NCBI GenBank assembly: GCA_003667245.1
Contig: RCNN01000075.1
Span: 61,046 to 125,045, forward strand
Source of the DNA: Heterostelium multicystogenum
Taxonomy: Eukaryota > Evosea > Eumycetozoa > Acytosteliales > Acytosteliaceae
Direction: 5' to 3'
DNA length: 64,000 nt
How positions within the stretch are numbered: position 1 is the stretch's first letter; the number at the start of each line of letters is the position of its first letter. The translations under genes were made by a program, and so were the position numbers. Below, one piece after another: positions 35,932-48,638 of this stretch. The notes beneath the pieces are model-generated. The model saw only the letters and a list, made by a program, of their open reading frames with translations. It did not search any database and was not told where the DNA came from.

Positions 35932-37321
35932 GTTTATATAATTGAAATGATTTACTAAATTATAATTATACAATGTATATAGAAATAAAATTATGTAAAA
36001 TGATGATGGTGAAATAAATATAGTATATAAAATCAGTCAAATTATTATTTTGTTTCAATATAATAATAGTTATAATAATAATAAAAACGGGTAGGTGTCT
36101 CTTTGATTAACTAGAATAATTGATAAAAAGATTTGTTAGTTGTTGGATAAGCCCAACTTGTAAAGAATAATTAAGAAAGGGTATGGTGAGATTGAGAGAA
36201 TTATAGAGTAAATGTTATAGTCAAATAGTAGTATCCGGAAATTTATCCAGGAGATTTGAACAAAGTCCAGCAACACTAAAACAACAGCAACAACAAAAAA
36301 ATATGATTGAATATTGGATTGTTGTTGATTATCAAGAGAAAAAAAGAAAACTATGTGATAAGTAATATTTATTAAAATATAAAGTAAATATATATTACTA
36401 TTATATATAAATACTGTTATGTATAAATCAGATGGAGAGATTCAAGAAATGGGGATTGAATACAATTGATTTGATTATTTAATGGTTCTAATGATGATAT
36501 GGAAGATGGATATGGTTTCTACATTACTAATTGCACGCAAAGCAGCAGAGTGTAAAAGTTGTAATCAATGTCAAGTATTATTTATATATTTATATTACTG
36601 TAATGTCATGATTGTATGCTTGGAATCAGTGGGGTGGGTTTGAGGTGTGAAGTAGTGTGTTTTTCCTAATTAATATCAATATCGATAATGATTGTGTGTG
36701 TGGAAGAGTTGTTGGATAAATATGTTTTTGATATAGTAGGTCAGGTGATGATGCTGATAGAGTAGCACTCCTCTGAAAAATCGTCTTCTAAGCTGAGTAA
36801 TAATGCATTTGTACGAGAGTAATTAATAGTAATTGCTGAAACTAAAGAAACACCCAAGATCACACTATTGTTACAACATTCTATATATGTAAATTTTAAT
36901 GATTGATGTAATAGAGCGTGCTGTTGTAATTAACTTGTCGTACTATTGTTGTTGTTGTATTATAGTGGTAGTGGTGTGATAGTGATTTGTGGTGGAGTGG
37001 TGGTATTGATCAATTGATTCTTCACTTATTTCTGATGACATACAAAGATTTCCTTTTATATCTATATTCTATATTTTGAACTATTTTCAATAATTTAAAT
37101 TGAAAGCCATATAAGAGAAGCAGAATCCTTGTCCTTGTATCTGGAGTTGGGTGCAATTATTAAAAAAAAATAAACCAAAAAATATAAAATCAATCTCAAA
37201 TGGTTGTTGGTTTTTTAATCTTTTTGATGAATAAAATTTTAAAATTAAATTAAGATTTTATTGAACCATGATGCATCCACCAGGTTGCAGTTGTTGTGTG
37301 GGTTTTCCTTTCTTCCATCTA
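35932..37321. other. Gene-free spacer of 1.4 kb
   Basis: Upstream region of the Ras-like gene and 3' flank of the BAR-RhoGAP gene. AT-rich with GATGATG and TGTTGTTG scraps. No open frame with a family signal. Confidence 0.5.
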
Positions 37322-39856
37322 TTACCACTCTATTAGATCTACATCGTCGTCTTTGGTTAAAGGTTGAGTCATACTGTTGGCGCTGCTATTGCTTTCGAAA
37401 TAGAATGAATCGTCTAGGAGACTGTATTTAGCAGTCGTTCCGTCCGGTGATGTTAGCAGTGTAGTCCCCGTTGGTATTTTCATGGCTTGTGGTCGTTTGC
37501 GGAATGATGAACTACTACTTTGTTTCGGTGGTAGTGTTGGTGGTGGTGATGACAATGGCGCTAATGGTGGTGGTGCATCGAATAGCATTGCTTTTGTATT
37601 CTGCTGTGATGCTTGCTGTTGCGTTGGAAGTGGCTGTGAATTGGAAAGTGGTTGTTTGGGTGGTGGTTTAGTTGGAAGCGCAGGTAATACAGGTGAAGCA
37701 CCGATAAACATTGATCTTCGATTATTAAATGATGTCTTGGAGTCGCTGGTGTTGGAGTCAGACGATGCTGTTTGGTTGATTACTGGATTTGGCGAGGGGA
37801 GTAGTTGTGAGGTGGAGCTAGATAAACGTTTGGGTGGGAGTGCTGGTGGTGACAATGGTGGACTTGGATTGGTTGGATTTGAGTGTGAAGGTAATTGAGA
37901 GGTAGATGATGACAAGCTGGTTAATTTAACAAGTGAAGGCTTGGCCGGCAAAGCTGGTGGCGTTCCTCCCATACTCTTTCTCCAATCCTGTTGTTGCTGC
38001 TGTGGTGTTTGTGGTAATATTACACTCTGTCTATTTAATCTATTAGTTGGTTTAGGTGAGGGTGATGGAGAAGGAGCTGATGATGGAGTAAAGGCTTGAT
38101 AGTTTGGATAAAGGGCGGCGAAGTGTCTAATCATATATTCAACGGTTGCATTTGCTTCTGTTATAGATTCCATATCTAATTGTAAAGGATAGAGAATATT
38201 TGGAGCCAAAACCACTGCCAGATTACTTGAGGTCATCTTGTTTTCCTTGGAATTCGAAGCAATATTACTGAGAATCTTGAGTAAAAGTTGGAATAAAGTA
38301 TGATTGCATTGTGGTAGCTTCTCTAGTGTAGCACTGAGTTGGGATGTTATTTTGGCGTGGTCTGGTGCATCTTCATTAATTGAATTGATCACTGGAGTTA
38401 CCAGTGGTTTGAAGAGATCGTAAGTCAACAATGGTGTTGGAAGCTCTCTAAAAAAGGATTTGATAAGTGCGCAAACTAAATGAGGATCATCCACGTTGTC
38501 AAAGTTAGTCATATTTCCAGAGTTGATTGCAAGCTTTGCATCGTTGAGATGTTTCTGATTTGGAGAAACTCTGAACAGTCCTTCCACATTCAAATGATTA
38601 TTCAAGAATTGAATTGCCTTTACAATGATCGTAGGTATGAGATCACCATCTCTACGTTGCAATGATTCCAATGTCAAACCAAAAAGCTTTGAATTATTGT
38701 TGTTGCTTGATGGTTGCTGCATTTGCTGTTGATTGGCAGAGGATGCATTGTCTGCGTTGGCCAACACACTTGGTTGTTGTGCTGAGTTGGCAAATGCCGA
38801 AGGCTGATAGTTCACTGATATTTCTTGTCTTTTCTTTTTCTTTTCTGCAACAGACTGACGGATCTTTGCGCATGTCTGCTTTTGTCTCTCAATATTAGGA
38901 AGGATTTCTTGGATGATTTCAAGTCCCTTGGAAAAAATAATTCTGGTAAACTTTGATGTAGTCGTATACGGTGTCGACGCTTTCGATAGTGATCTTGTCA
39001 ATTATATCCTCAAAAAATATATAATGACTCAATTGCTACATCGGAAAACTGTTGGGTTGATAGCTGCAGGTCTTGTTCAGACTCTTGTAATTTGTCAGGT
39101 GTCACACCATTCTTTTTTCTCAAATTCTTGTAGGCCTCAGTAGAGGCATCAAAAGATACTCTGAATTTTTCATATCTAGCTTTGGCAACCTAATAAATTG
39201 AGCGAACAATTAGATAAACTCTTCCATGATCTTCCATATAATTGGAGTGATATGATATTTACACCAGCATCTTTTAATTCATTCTTTAGAAAATCTTGCC
39301 ATTTGCTATTAAGTGTATCATTAATTCCAATGTCCTGTATAATATATTCATAATGAATGTTAGACTTTGATTATTCCAAAGAAATATAAATAATAATAAT
39401 ATTCAATTATTGAATGATTAGATTTTTACCAATTTAGATCTTGTCATTTCGAATTGATTATGCATGTCACCAAGGATTGTTAATGTTGGACCCAAAATTG
39501 CTGCTGAAGAATTTGCATGTATTTCCTTTGATATTGATTAAAACTGAATTAGTAATCAACTATTTCAATTGATGAGTGAATAGTATGATAGATAGTTGAT
39601 AAGGTACCTCTTGTAATAGTTGAGTACCGGACTCTGTGAATGAATCGGCAAGAGATGTGTTATCATTGATCAAAGCCTGGTGTGCCTTTGATTGTTTAGA
39701 CAGCCTAGTGGTGATCTCCTTTAAACTGTTTCTGATCTCATCGATTGACTTTGTTTTGACCTTGTAGTCGGGTAGCTCAGTCAGGGACTCTCTTTTACCA
39801 ATCTTTTCCCTGACCGACACCTTTGCTTCACCATATGCCTTATTAAATTTCTTCAT
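37322..39856 (-). CDS. BAR-domain RhoGAP protein
   Basis: Accelerates GTP hydrolysis on a Rho/Rac GTPase at curved membranes. Four exons: 39608-39856, 39430-39525, 39263-39334 and 37322-39189, all with clean phase-0 joins; about 760 residues. The first about 290 residues are helical and BAR-like: MKKFNKAYGEAKVSVREKIG, later FEMTRSKL and KARYEKFRVSFDASTEAY. The RhoGAP domain follows (LFGLTLESLQRRDGDLIPTI), with the arginine finger in VEGLFRVSPN and the conserved SSNLAVVLAPNILYP helix. The C-terminal third is rich in Pro with many PALPxKP motifs, likely SH3 targets. Frame breaks at T6 runs near 39022 and 38936. The layout resembles the RICH/nadrin group. Confidence 0.9.
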
Positions 39857-40214
39857 ATTCCTAAGCAAGTAGAACCAATAATCTTGTCACTCACTATATA
39901 TATTTATATTATAAATAATATAATAGATATAGATATAGATACTTGATATTTTATTTTAGTTTTAGTATAAAATTTTAATTAATTAATATTTATTTTTAAT
40001 TTAAAACAGGCTTTACTGATAGATTGATTTCTTTTGATTTTTTTTATACTGATTCCCACAGTGTTTGTTTGCAAAAGATCTATCTCTTGATAATATTGGG
40101 CTCGCGAGTTTGGTAGTGGTGTTGATGGCTTTTTTTAATGTGTCAAAACATCACATCATCGTGTGAAATGGGTTTTTTCCAAAAACATAAGATTCTTTGC
40201 CTTATTTTTATTTG
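39857..40214. other. Spacer
   Basis: Promoter of the BAR-RhoGAP gene and 3' flank of the Q/N-rich gene. Tandem ATAGATATAGATAT near 39920-39940. No gene seen. Confidence 0.5.
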
Positions 40215-43200
40215 TTATTGGTTATGATTGGGTGGTGTAGCTATTTCATCTTTTTGGGTCTGTTGTTGTTGTTGAGTCTGCGGAGAAGTCACTCTTTGGA
40301 CTCCTGTTGTTGGAGTTGGCGATGGTGTTTTTAACATCACATTATTGTTATTATTGTTACTGTTAACAGTGTTGGTTTGTTGCTGGTCTGGTTTACCAAT
40401 AACAATCTCATCACCAATTGTATCATCATCGTCTTCGTCGGGCTCATTAAAATCAACTGAACTTTCCTCATCATAGGTATCGTCATAGTGACTGTCAGAG
40501 TGGATCGATGACTGTGTAATTGTTCATAGAAACAAAAAGTTAGTTTACTTTCATTATGATAATAGGAGTAAAGCGATCTTACCAATGAACCTAAATCATC
40601 GGTGTTGTCTTTTGACAGACTCTCATTTGCTTGTTGATTCCTTGACTGTTGTCGGTGTTGTTGCTTCTGCTGTAATAGATTTAGTTGCTTTATAGCCATT
40701 TGTTGCTGTTGTAGACGCTTCTGGTGCTGAAGCAAATATTGTCTCTGGAGGTAAAGCTTTTTATAAACCTCTTCAACATTATTACGATTGGTTGCAGGTG
40801 CTATACTGATGTTGTTGTTGTTTGAGGAATTGGTACTATTTAGTTTGGATATGGTTGAATCTGATGCAAATGAGGTCTCTCTGCTCTGGTCAGATGGTAT
40901 ATAAGGTTTACCCTTTTTGACCTGTGTATATTGGGCACCTCTTTTAGATGGCGTCTCTAACGGTGTTGATTTGAGTGGGGTTTTGTTTATACTATTATTG
41001 TTATTACTGTTGCTATTGATATTATTGTTTACATTGTTAATGTTATTCTTGTTACGTTGGCTGTTGTAGTAGTTTATTTGATGTTGTGATGGTTGGTAGT
41101 GATATTGTTGATTGTAGTAGTTTTTAAGTTGTGGTTGTTGGGGAGTATTATACAGTGAGTTGGATTGATTGACTTGTTGTTGGGGAATTGTTGATGTTGT
41201 TGTTGTTGTTGCTGCTGCTGTTGATGTAGTTGAAGTGATTGTAGTCTTTGTAGAAACTCCTGCTGGTCAATGGCATTCAAGTTTTGATCGTGGCGAGATT
41301 GTAGTGGTGTTTGGGTGTGACGTGATGTTGGGGTGCTTTGAACAGAAGGAGATGAGTGTTGATGAGTGTTTGATGTGGCATTGTTGCTAGCCGATGATTG
41401 AGTAGTCGATAGAATCTGTACAGTGTTACAGACAGCATCATACAGCTTTGTCCATTGGAAGTGAGTGCTTAGTCCATTGAGTTGCTCAATAATCATTGTC
41501 AAGTAATAGATATCAAATGATGAGTGATTTTCAATGAATTTGAAGGTCTCCAACAACAAATTCTTGCAGTCTACGTGCCAATTGATTTGATGCAGCTGTT
41601 AAAGATTGCTGTTGTTGTTGTTGTTGCTGGAAGTGTTGCTGGTAAAGATCATTATGTTGAATTGGGATCTGTTGGTGAAGTAACGGTGGCTGGAAGTTTG
41701 CATTAGGTGTGTTGTAGTGTTGAGTTGTAATTGGCTGCTGAATGTGAATTTGTTGTTGCTGTTGTCGAAGTAAGGTATTTGGTGAAACCAGATTTCTGTT
41801 TGGTGAACTGTTTTGCTCAGGTCTCTGGATTTGCTGACTATTCACCAAGTTGTTGATGTAACTAGATTTTGGTTGTTGTGAGTGGATGTTTAGATTACTG
41901 AAGGCACCATCCAACTCTGTTGGCTCATCATCAATATCAACGATTTCAGCAGCATTATTCAAAGTGACATGATCCTTCTTTTTCTTCTTTTTCAAGTGTC
42001 CAACTGGATGCATTAGAGCTGGTGTATTAGTATTGCTATTATTTCCAGGGAAATTTCTCTTCCAAACTTGAAAGCTGTCATCATCTTCACTGTCGCTGTA
42101 TTCTACCACAGAGTGTGGATATCTATTCTTTTGCATATGCTTCAGTTTATGATCAATATTGGCAAGTAACTTTTTTCTCGAAAATCAATCTCTCGCTTGT
42201 CTAATAAGATAAATAGCTGTAAGTAGGTATTACAAAGCAGATCTAGTAGTACTGATAGCTTACATCTTCTTGGCTTGCAAAGTTCTGGTGTGATGGAGAT
42301 GTCACTTTGAATAGCAATGTAAGTAATTGGATTATCAAATTTATTGCTCTAAAAGTTGGTGGATAATTACATTTTGAATTTGCTTTTGGTAGCCAATAGA
42401 TTCCCTCTCTCAAATCGTCATCTTCATTGGTCTTGTTATACGATTCAACTTCTTGATCAAGTTCCTCATCAACTGTAAAGTTGCCATCAACATCTTCGTT
42501 GTCCTCATCTTCATTTTCATCGTCAACTTCATCTGCATAAAATACTGGCTGGCCATCTTGATCAAAATAGAGAGTATGCTGTCCAGAAATCAGCTCATTC
42601 AATCTATTATTTAGTTCAATCTCTTCATCCTCATCCTCATCATCTACTTCCTCATCTTCCAAATCCTCTTCATCGTCATCTTGCTCATTCTCGATCGAGT
42701 CACCATCATTAAACTCTTCCTCCTCTCCATAAACTAAATGATTTCGTTTCGCACCTCTATAGTTGGTGTGGTTTGCGTAGAATCTCTCAGTGTCCTCCTC
42801 TTCATCTTGATTATCATCTTTCTTCATCTTCATTATATTGGTCATTGTTATCAAGATCTTCTCTATCTTCATCATCTTGATCAGTTTTGATCTTCATTTT
42901 GAGCAACAACAGATTCGAAATTCATCTTTCCTGACCAATTGGATCTCATAACATTCTCAATTAGAGTCGATATTTTATTCAACTTTTTCTTTGAACTACA
43001 GAAATGGACATTAATAACTAAACTTAACAAAGAGTATTTCAACATACGTTCTAAGTTGGCTTAGTTCATTTTTGATTTGATTCATAGCCATTGAAAGCTC
43101 TTTAACGTTTACTTCATTATTATTATTAGTATTATTGTTATTGTTGTTACTTTCATTGTTTATAGGTATTTTATCTAGTTGTTCAACTTGAGCATTGGTG

Positions 43201-43403
43201 TTTGAAGTAGAGGTGGTGATAGTTGTTGTGGTTGAAGTAGTTGATTTCACAACATTAGAATCAGCAACATCATTTGAATTGACATCTACTTTATTTTCCT
43301 GTTGCTGAACTGATTCGTGAGTTGATTTAGTGGAAGTATGTTGATTCTCATCAGATCCACAATCAGATTGATTAGGATTAACAATAGTATTTTGACTATC
43401 CAT
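40215..43403 (-). CDS. Large Q/N-rich acidic coiled-coil protein, unknown function
   Basis: Four exons as read: 43048-43403, 42264-42995, 40583-42216 and 40215-40511; about 1,000 residues. Order: a Ser/Thr/Asn-rich start with a short helix (VKELSMAMNQIKNELSQL); a strongly acidic Asp/Glu block (about 42430-42840); a region with folded character (FRAINLIIQLLTLLFKV) continuing after splicing into DLFILLDKREIDFREK and ANIDHKLKHMQKNRY; a long Gln-rich stretch; another helical patch (LLETFKFIENHSSFDIYYL); and an acidic, Pro/Thr-rich tail. Frame breaks near 42905, 42850, 42172 (A6), 41562 and 41188. No family recognised. The acidic plus helix plus Gln layout recalls scaffold or centrosomal proteins, but this is only a resemblance. 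Confidence 0.65.
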
Positions 43404-43760
43404 GATTATGATGAATCATAAGAAATCAACTTTGATAATGGATGATAATAATAATAATACTCTACTGGAGCTATGACTACTACTGCTGCTACTACTACTG
43501 CTACTACTACTGCTGAGCGGATAAAATACGATGGAGGTGTTTATCAATAAGAATAAAGTAAATAAGATTGACAATAACAAATAAATTCGATTCTTCTTGG
43601 TATGGGAACAGCAAAATCCAAAAATTAATTTACTTTTTTTTTATTTTTATTTTTTAATATAACTTTGTTGGAGTGTTCAAACAGGTTGGAACTTTCGCCA
43701 GCAACCTATCATAACATTACAGTAGTAGATCTACGACAGCAGAATTTATAATATTATAAT
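43404..43760. other. Compact divergent promoter
   Basis: Only 357 bp separate the starts of the Q/N-rich gene (leftward) and CWC27 (rightward). Contains ACTACTACTGCTGCTAC-type repeats near 43470-43515 and a T-rich run near 43635-43655. Confidence 0.55.
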
Positions 43761-45036
43761 ATGACAGAACCAACTACCAATGGCAAAGTGGTTTTTAAAA
43801 AACTACACTGGGCGACTTGGAGGTCGAGTTGTGGTCAAAGGAAGCACCGAAAGCATGTAGAAACTTTGTGCAGTTGTGCTTGGAGAAATACTACGATGGT
43901 TGCATCTTTCATAGAGTTGTGAAGAACACCCTTGTGCAGACGGGTGATCCCACTGGAACAGGCGAGGGAGGCGAGTCGGTGTATGATGGTCCATTCAAAA
44001 GACGAGTTCCACTCTCGTCTGAGATTCAGTCGCAGAGGAATGCTTGGAATGACTTCGGCATCACCCGACTCGAACCAATCACAATTCTTTATCACACTGG
44101 ATGCTGCTGAATCACTGACGAGAAAGCATACACTCTTTGGAAAGATCGTTGGAGACACTGTCTTTAACATACTCAAAGTGAATGAAATTGAACTCGATGA
44201 AAACGAAAGACCTCTCTTCCCACCCAAAATAATTGCAACCGATGTCATCAATAATCCCTTCGATGACATTGTACCAAGGCAAAAGAAAATAGTCACAATC
44301 ACAAAACAGAAAAAGAAAGTAATACCAAAGTATGTTTGAATCAATCGATCGATTTGCCAAATCAGATATTAATTTCACATTTATAGAAACTTAGGTTTAT
44401 TATCATTTGGTGATGAAGAGCCTCAAGATGACGAGGTACCTGTGGCTAAAAAAACCAACAACCAAGGAATCAAACACTCAACAACCAACAACAAAGAAAG
44501 AAATAGCAACACCTCCACCTGATGCAAAGTCATTTGAAGAGAAAATGAGAGAATCAATAATGCAAAAAAGTAATCAACTCAAAAGAGACCGAGAAGAAGA
44601 AACAGACAAATCAAAAAGTGAAGAAAAAGAAGGAGAAGAAAAAGAAGAAGGAAAAGAGGATAAAGTAGACATTCTAGCCACTTCCAACAAACATAAAGTT
44701 CAAGCAGTAGAACCACCAAAAGAAAAGAAGAAAAAAGTAGTTGGTAGTTTAAGTTTTAAAAAGACAACCAAAAAAATGAGTGATGACTCGGTTGCACCGC
44801 CAAGAGTTAAAAAGCAACAACAAGATTCAATTGTAAGTCTTTTCATAATACGATGCAGACTGTTGTGTCAAATTGAATTAACTTGATGTCTCCCCTCCCA
44901 TTGATAGATATTGCAAAGATTAAATAATTTTAAGACTAATTTATCAAATTCGGATCCGGCAAATGAAGAGGATGATTGGAAATCACATAAACTTGTATTT
45001 AACGATAGATCAGCAAATCAAGAGCATTATATGTAA
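43761..45036 (+). CDS. cwc27: CWC27, spliceosomal cyclophilin
   Basis: CWC27 is a peptidyl-prolyl isomerase-like member of the activated spliceosome. Exons: 43761-44329, 44387-44832 and 44908-45036; about 380 residues. The cyclophilin domain is close to human: PTTNGKVVF, LWSKEAPKACRNFVQLCLE, FHRVV, GDPTGTGEGGES, DEFHSRLRFSRRGMLGM, QFFITL, HTLFGKIVGDTVFNIL and NPFDDIVPR. A Lys/Glu-rich tail follows, with NLGLLSFGDEE and a C-terminal NNFKTNL ... DDWKSHKLVFND segment as in human CWC27. Breaks at A6 (about 43796), A4 (about 44000) and A7 (about 44450) are homopolymer-length errors by appearance. Its stop lies 53 bp from the stop of the convergent calreticulin gene. Confidence 0.95.
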
Positions 45037-45089
45037 ATAAAATGAGACCCATTATCTTATAATTTAAATTATATTTATCTATATTTTAT

Positions 45090-46411
45090 TTAAAGTTCGT
45101 CATGCTTGGACTCCTTCTTTTCGTTGGTGGTAACCTTAACTTCTGGGGTCTTGGTGATGACTTCCTCGGTGGTGTCTTCAGCATCAGTAACTGGCTCTGG
45201 CTTCTTTTCAGCTTCAGCCTTCTTCTTTTCAGCTTCGAGGTGGTCCTCGTACATCTTCTTCTCGGCAGCTTGGTTCTTTTCGAAGTGTTCTTCGGAGAAC
45301 TTCTTGGCTTCCTCAGCAGTGTCACAAACGATGATGTTGTCAAAGATGGTACCAGACTTAACTTGCCACAATTCGAAACCAACGGCACCGATGTTCTTGT
45401 AGGCGTAGATGTTGGCGTCTTCCTTGTACTCTGGGTTGGCAATCATTGGGTGTTCCCATTCTCCCTTGTAAGCTGGGTTGGGGATCTTCTTGGCCTTCCA
45501 TGCACCCTTGTATTCTGGGTTGGCGATGGTTGGGGCTTCCCATTCTCCGTCGTCTTCGTCATTCCAGTCTTCTGGCTTGACGGCTTCTGGGTCAACAATG
45601 GTGGCTGGAATTGAGTCCCAGTCGGCTGGCTTGACATCCTCTGGGTCGTCGATGGTCTTTTGGTCGACCCAGTCGGCTGGCTTGGATTGCTTTGGATCCT
45701 TGATTTCCTTTGGTGGCAAGAAGTCGTAGTCTTCCAACAATGAACCAGATTGGGCTTCAACGTTGTCGATGAGGACAGAGTAGGTGTTGTCTGGCTTGAG
45801 GATCAAAGTGTATTGGTGAGTCAATTGGTCAGTCTCAACCTTGATGTCACGCTTGACCAAGTGATTCTTTCCTTTTGTAGTTGAAGATCAAGTGAGTACG
45901 CTTGGAGGCACCGCAAATATCTGGACCAAACATGATGTAGTAGTCAGAGTCTCCACCAAAGTTCTCTTGGTCGAGGGTGTCTGGCAACAACTTGATGTAT
46001 GCACCACCACAATCCAACTTTTGTTCGTGCTTGACGGTGAATTGCAAAACTAAGTCTTTACCCTTGTTTGAGAAAGCTGGGAACTTGGCAGAGATGGCGT
46101 AGAAACGAGCATCTGGGGAGGTTTGGATACCCATGTCGTCCTTCTTGTCACCGTACCATTTACCGGCAGTGTGAACAAACTCACCTGCAGTACCGTCATC
46201 CTTACGCCACTTTGAAGCGACCCATCTGGATTGCCAGTCATCTGTGAAATTCATAAACAATGAAGAGTAAGTCTCAATTGATCTATCATTTTATACACTG
46301 TATTGCCCAACTCCTATACATACCTCCGAATGTCTCCTTGAAGTGGACATCGGCTAAGGCTGAACCGACCAACAAAGCCAACAATAAAATTGAAGCAGTA
46401 GAAGATTTCAT
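45090..46411 (-). CDS. crtA: Calreticulin
   Basis: ER-lumen lectin chaperone and Ca2+ store. Exon 1 (46324-46411) encodes the signal peptide (MKSSTASILLLALLVGSALA) and DVHFKETFG. Exon 2 (45090-46241) holds the rest; about 412 residues. The lectin domain includes DWQSRWVASKW, a Cys pair (LDCGGAY and PDICGASKR) and GGDSDYYIMFGPD. The P-arm has three repeats of the I-x-DPE-x-x-KPADW type and three GEWEAPTIANPEYKG-like repeats. An acidic/Lys-rich tail ends in HDEL, the ER retrieval signal. One frame break at an A4 run near 45873 interrupts NYKGKNHLVKRDI; it is bridged by family homology. Confidence 0.97.
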
Positions 46412-46916
46412 CTTATTATATATATTTTTATATAAATTTTAATATACAACAAAACACAAATGAAAAAGAATGATGTATTTGGAACACCAAAATAAATAGG
46501 TGATTGAAGTGAGTCACTCAAAAAAATTAAAAAAAAAATAAAAAAAAATTCTATTTTATTGATGACAAGGCAGAGTCAATGAATTAAAAATACAAAAACA
46601 CCCACAAAATCAATATTTTTTTTTTGTTTTTTTGTTTTTTAATCAAATTTTATTTTTTGCAGTTTGGAAAAACAAACCTTTCATTTGGCAAATGAATATC
46701 AATATTTATATTAAATTACATTACTATTTTTGTCAATAATTTAATTATCAATTGGTTTTAATAACTACAGTGGTGATGGGGGTGGTTATGGTTGTGGTGG
46801 AATGACGATCGCTAACGAATGTTGATATCTATCAATCTATCTATCTTTCTATTTATCTGTGGAATTGATTGTGCATCTGCATCATCAACATTGGATCGAA
46901 TTGGTATTTATCTTCT
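46412..46916. other. Spacer upstream of calreticulin
   Basis: Calreticulin promoter and 3' flank of csn1. Many A and T runs near 46510-46640. No gene seen. Confidence 0.5.
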
Positions 46917-48359
46917 TTACGGTTCTGGTTGGCTCCGACAGTTACTAAGTTTGTGGTTGAGCATATTCAAACGAAGCAATGAGTCATTGCCAATCGATTG
47001 GAAGTCACGACCAACTTGAATGGACTTTTCAAAGGTTACACTACGTTGGTCTGTTTTTCTTGCATAAAGACGTTTGTTGTGAGAGTCGATTCTGGCAGAG
47101 ATCGAATCATCCATGATTAGCTTGCTTATCTCCTTCTCGAGTGCTGCTACATTGGTATTGAAGGCAACTGCCATAGTGTTGAGATCGATGGATGAGAAGG
47201 GTGAAAAGTATTGAATGAGTGACTTTGATCTGATCTTTGAATAGAGTTTGTCAATGTGATCATGAAGATGAGTATCTAATTGCAATGTTGGCTAGAAAAT
47301 ATTTTGCTGTCAATATATAAAGTAGTAGAGCAATGAGAAGTATAATACAACATACTTTAAGTTTTTCAAGGTAGTTCAAACAGGAACTGTATTTACTGTT
47401 ATAAAAGTCATTGATGAGTTCACGAATCTCTGGTACCAACTCCAAATAGTTTCTGAAACCTGAATGATCAATAACTTTCTTTTTCAATTCAGCTCTATCA
47501 AAAGTTGCCAATGCACAAAGTCCACCATAAACAGCAATATCTTGGGGTGAAATCATCTAATTCAATGAAATAATGGTTATTAATTACTCCATCTATTATT
47601 TAACTGTACAGTTATAAACTTGGATTCTTACATCTGAAAGATTACCGGAGTTGTCGAATGGAGCTTCGATGAATTTCTTGGCAGCCATGTTATATTTACC
47701 ATTTTCAAGATTTGAAAGACCCATTGCAGAACGGAGCTTAGCGAGAGAAACTTGATCGAGGTCACTGGTTTGCTCAGCCTTTGTAACGTAGTTGATTACA
47801 TGGATAAAGTTACCCATGTCGACACCAGTACGAATGATATTGAAGCACATGGTGAGGATTTGTTTGGAGGTGGTACAATAGTCACGAGTACGAACGTAGC
47901 ACTTGAGTGCATTTGGGAAGTCACCAATACGATAGTAAAAGTCACCCAACTCGTTGTGTGTGCAATACGAATGGCATCCTTGACCATGTTGGCCTTGGCT
48001 GCGTTGAGATCCTGCTCGAGTTTCTCGAGCTGTTGGGCATTACGTTTGTTGGTAGAGTCGATCCATTGAGTGTCAAGCTTGATAGTTGGCACCTTTGAAA
48101 TGAGTTGAGCATAGAGATCAACGTTTTGTCCAGCTTTAATTTCACGTTGAGCACGCTCATAGGCTTCAGCCTCAAAGTCAGATGATACATCACCGATGAA
48201 CATCAAACGTTGTATCTTTGAAAATCCAGTATATCCACTGATATAGTTATCGAGGTCAAAGACATTCGATGAAACACTTGTCTTTTGTACGCTTGTTGAG
48301 CCAGTGGTGCTCGATGATCCTGATTCAATGATCATATCCTCATCATTATCTATATTCAT
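46917..48359 (-). CDS. csn1: COP9 signalosome subunit 1
   Basis: CSN1/GPS1 is a PCI-domain scaffold of the COP9 signalosome, which removes NEDD8 from cullins. Exons: 47632-48359, 47356-47556 and 46917-47291; about 434 residues. Key matches: [17 protein letters not shown] near the N-terminus, [40 protein letters not shown] across the intron, [13 protein letters not shown], and the PCI winged-helix part [16 protein letters not shown] and [16 protein letters not shown]. One break near 47945 is a 2-bp excess in a CA repeat. Removing two bases makes exon 1 divisible by three and restores [11 protein letters not shown]. Confidence 0.95.
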
Positions 48360-48638
48360 TTTATATATGTTTTATTTGATTATTATTATTATATACAAAT
48401 TTATATTATTATTACTAATCTACAAGCAGCACCAACTATGAAATAAGAATAAATTAATAATAATAAAAAAAGGAATAATCTCACTCTCTAAATTTATTTT
48501 AAATAAAATTTTTAATTTCTAAAAATTGATCATCAAATTTGCAAAACTAAAAAAAAATTAAGAAACCAAAATGTGAGGTTGGTCACCATCACTTAGATAC
48601 ATGTACTCATACAAATAAAGCAGCATAGCGCTTTGGTA

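Noticed and set aside
45102..45614. 170-codon hydrophobic plus-strand open frame
   Set aside because: Antisense of the calreticulin P-domain and tail.
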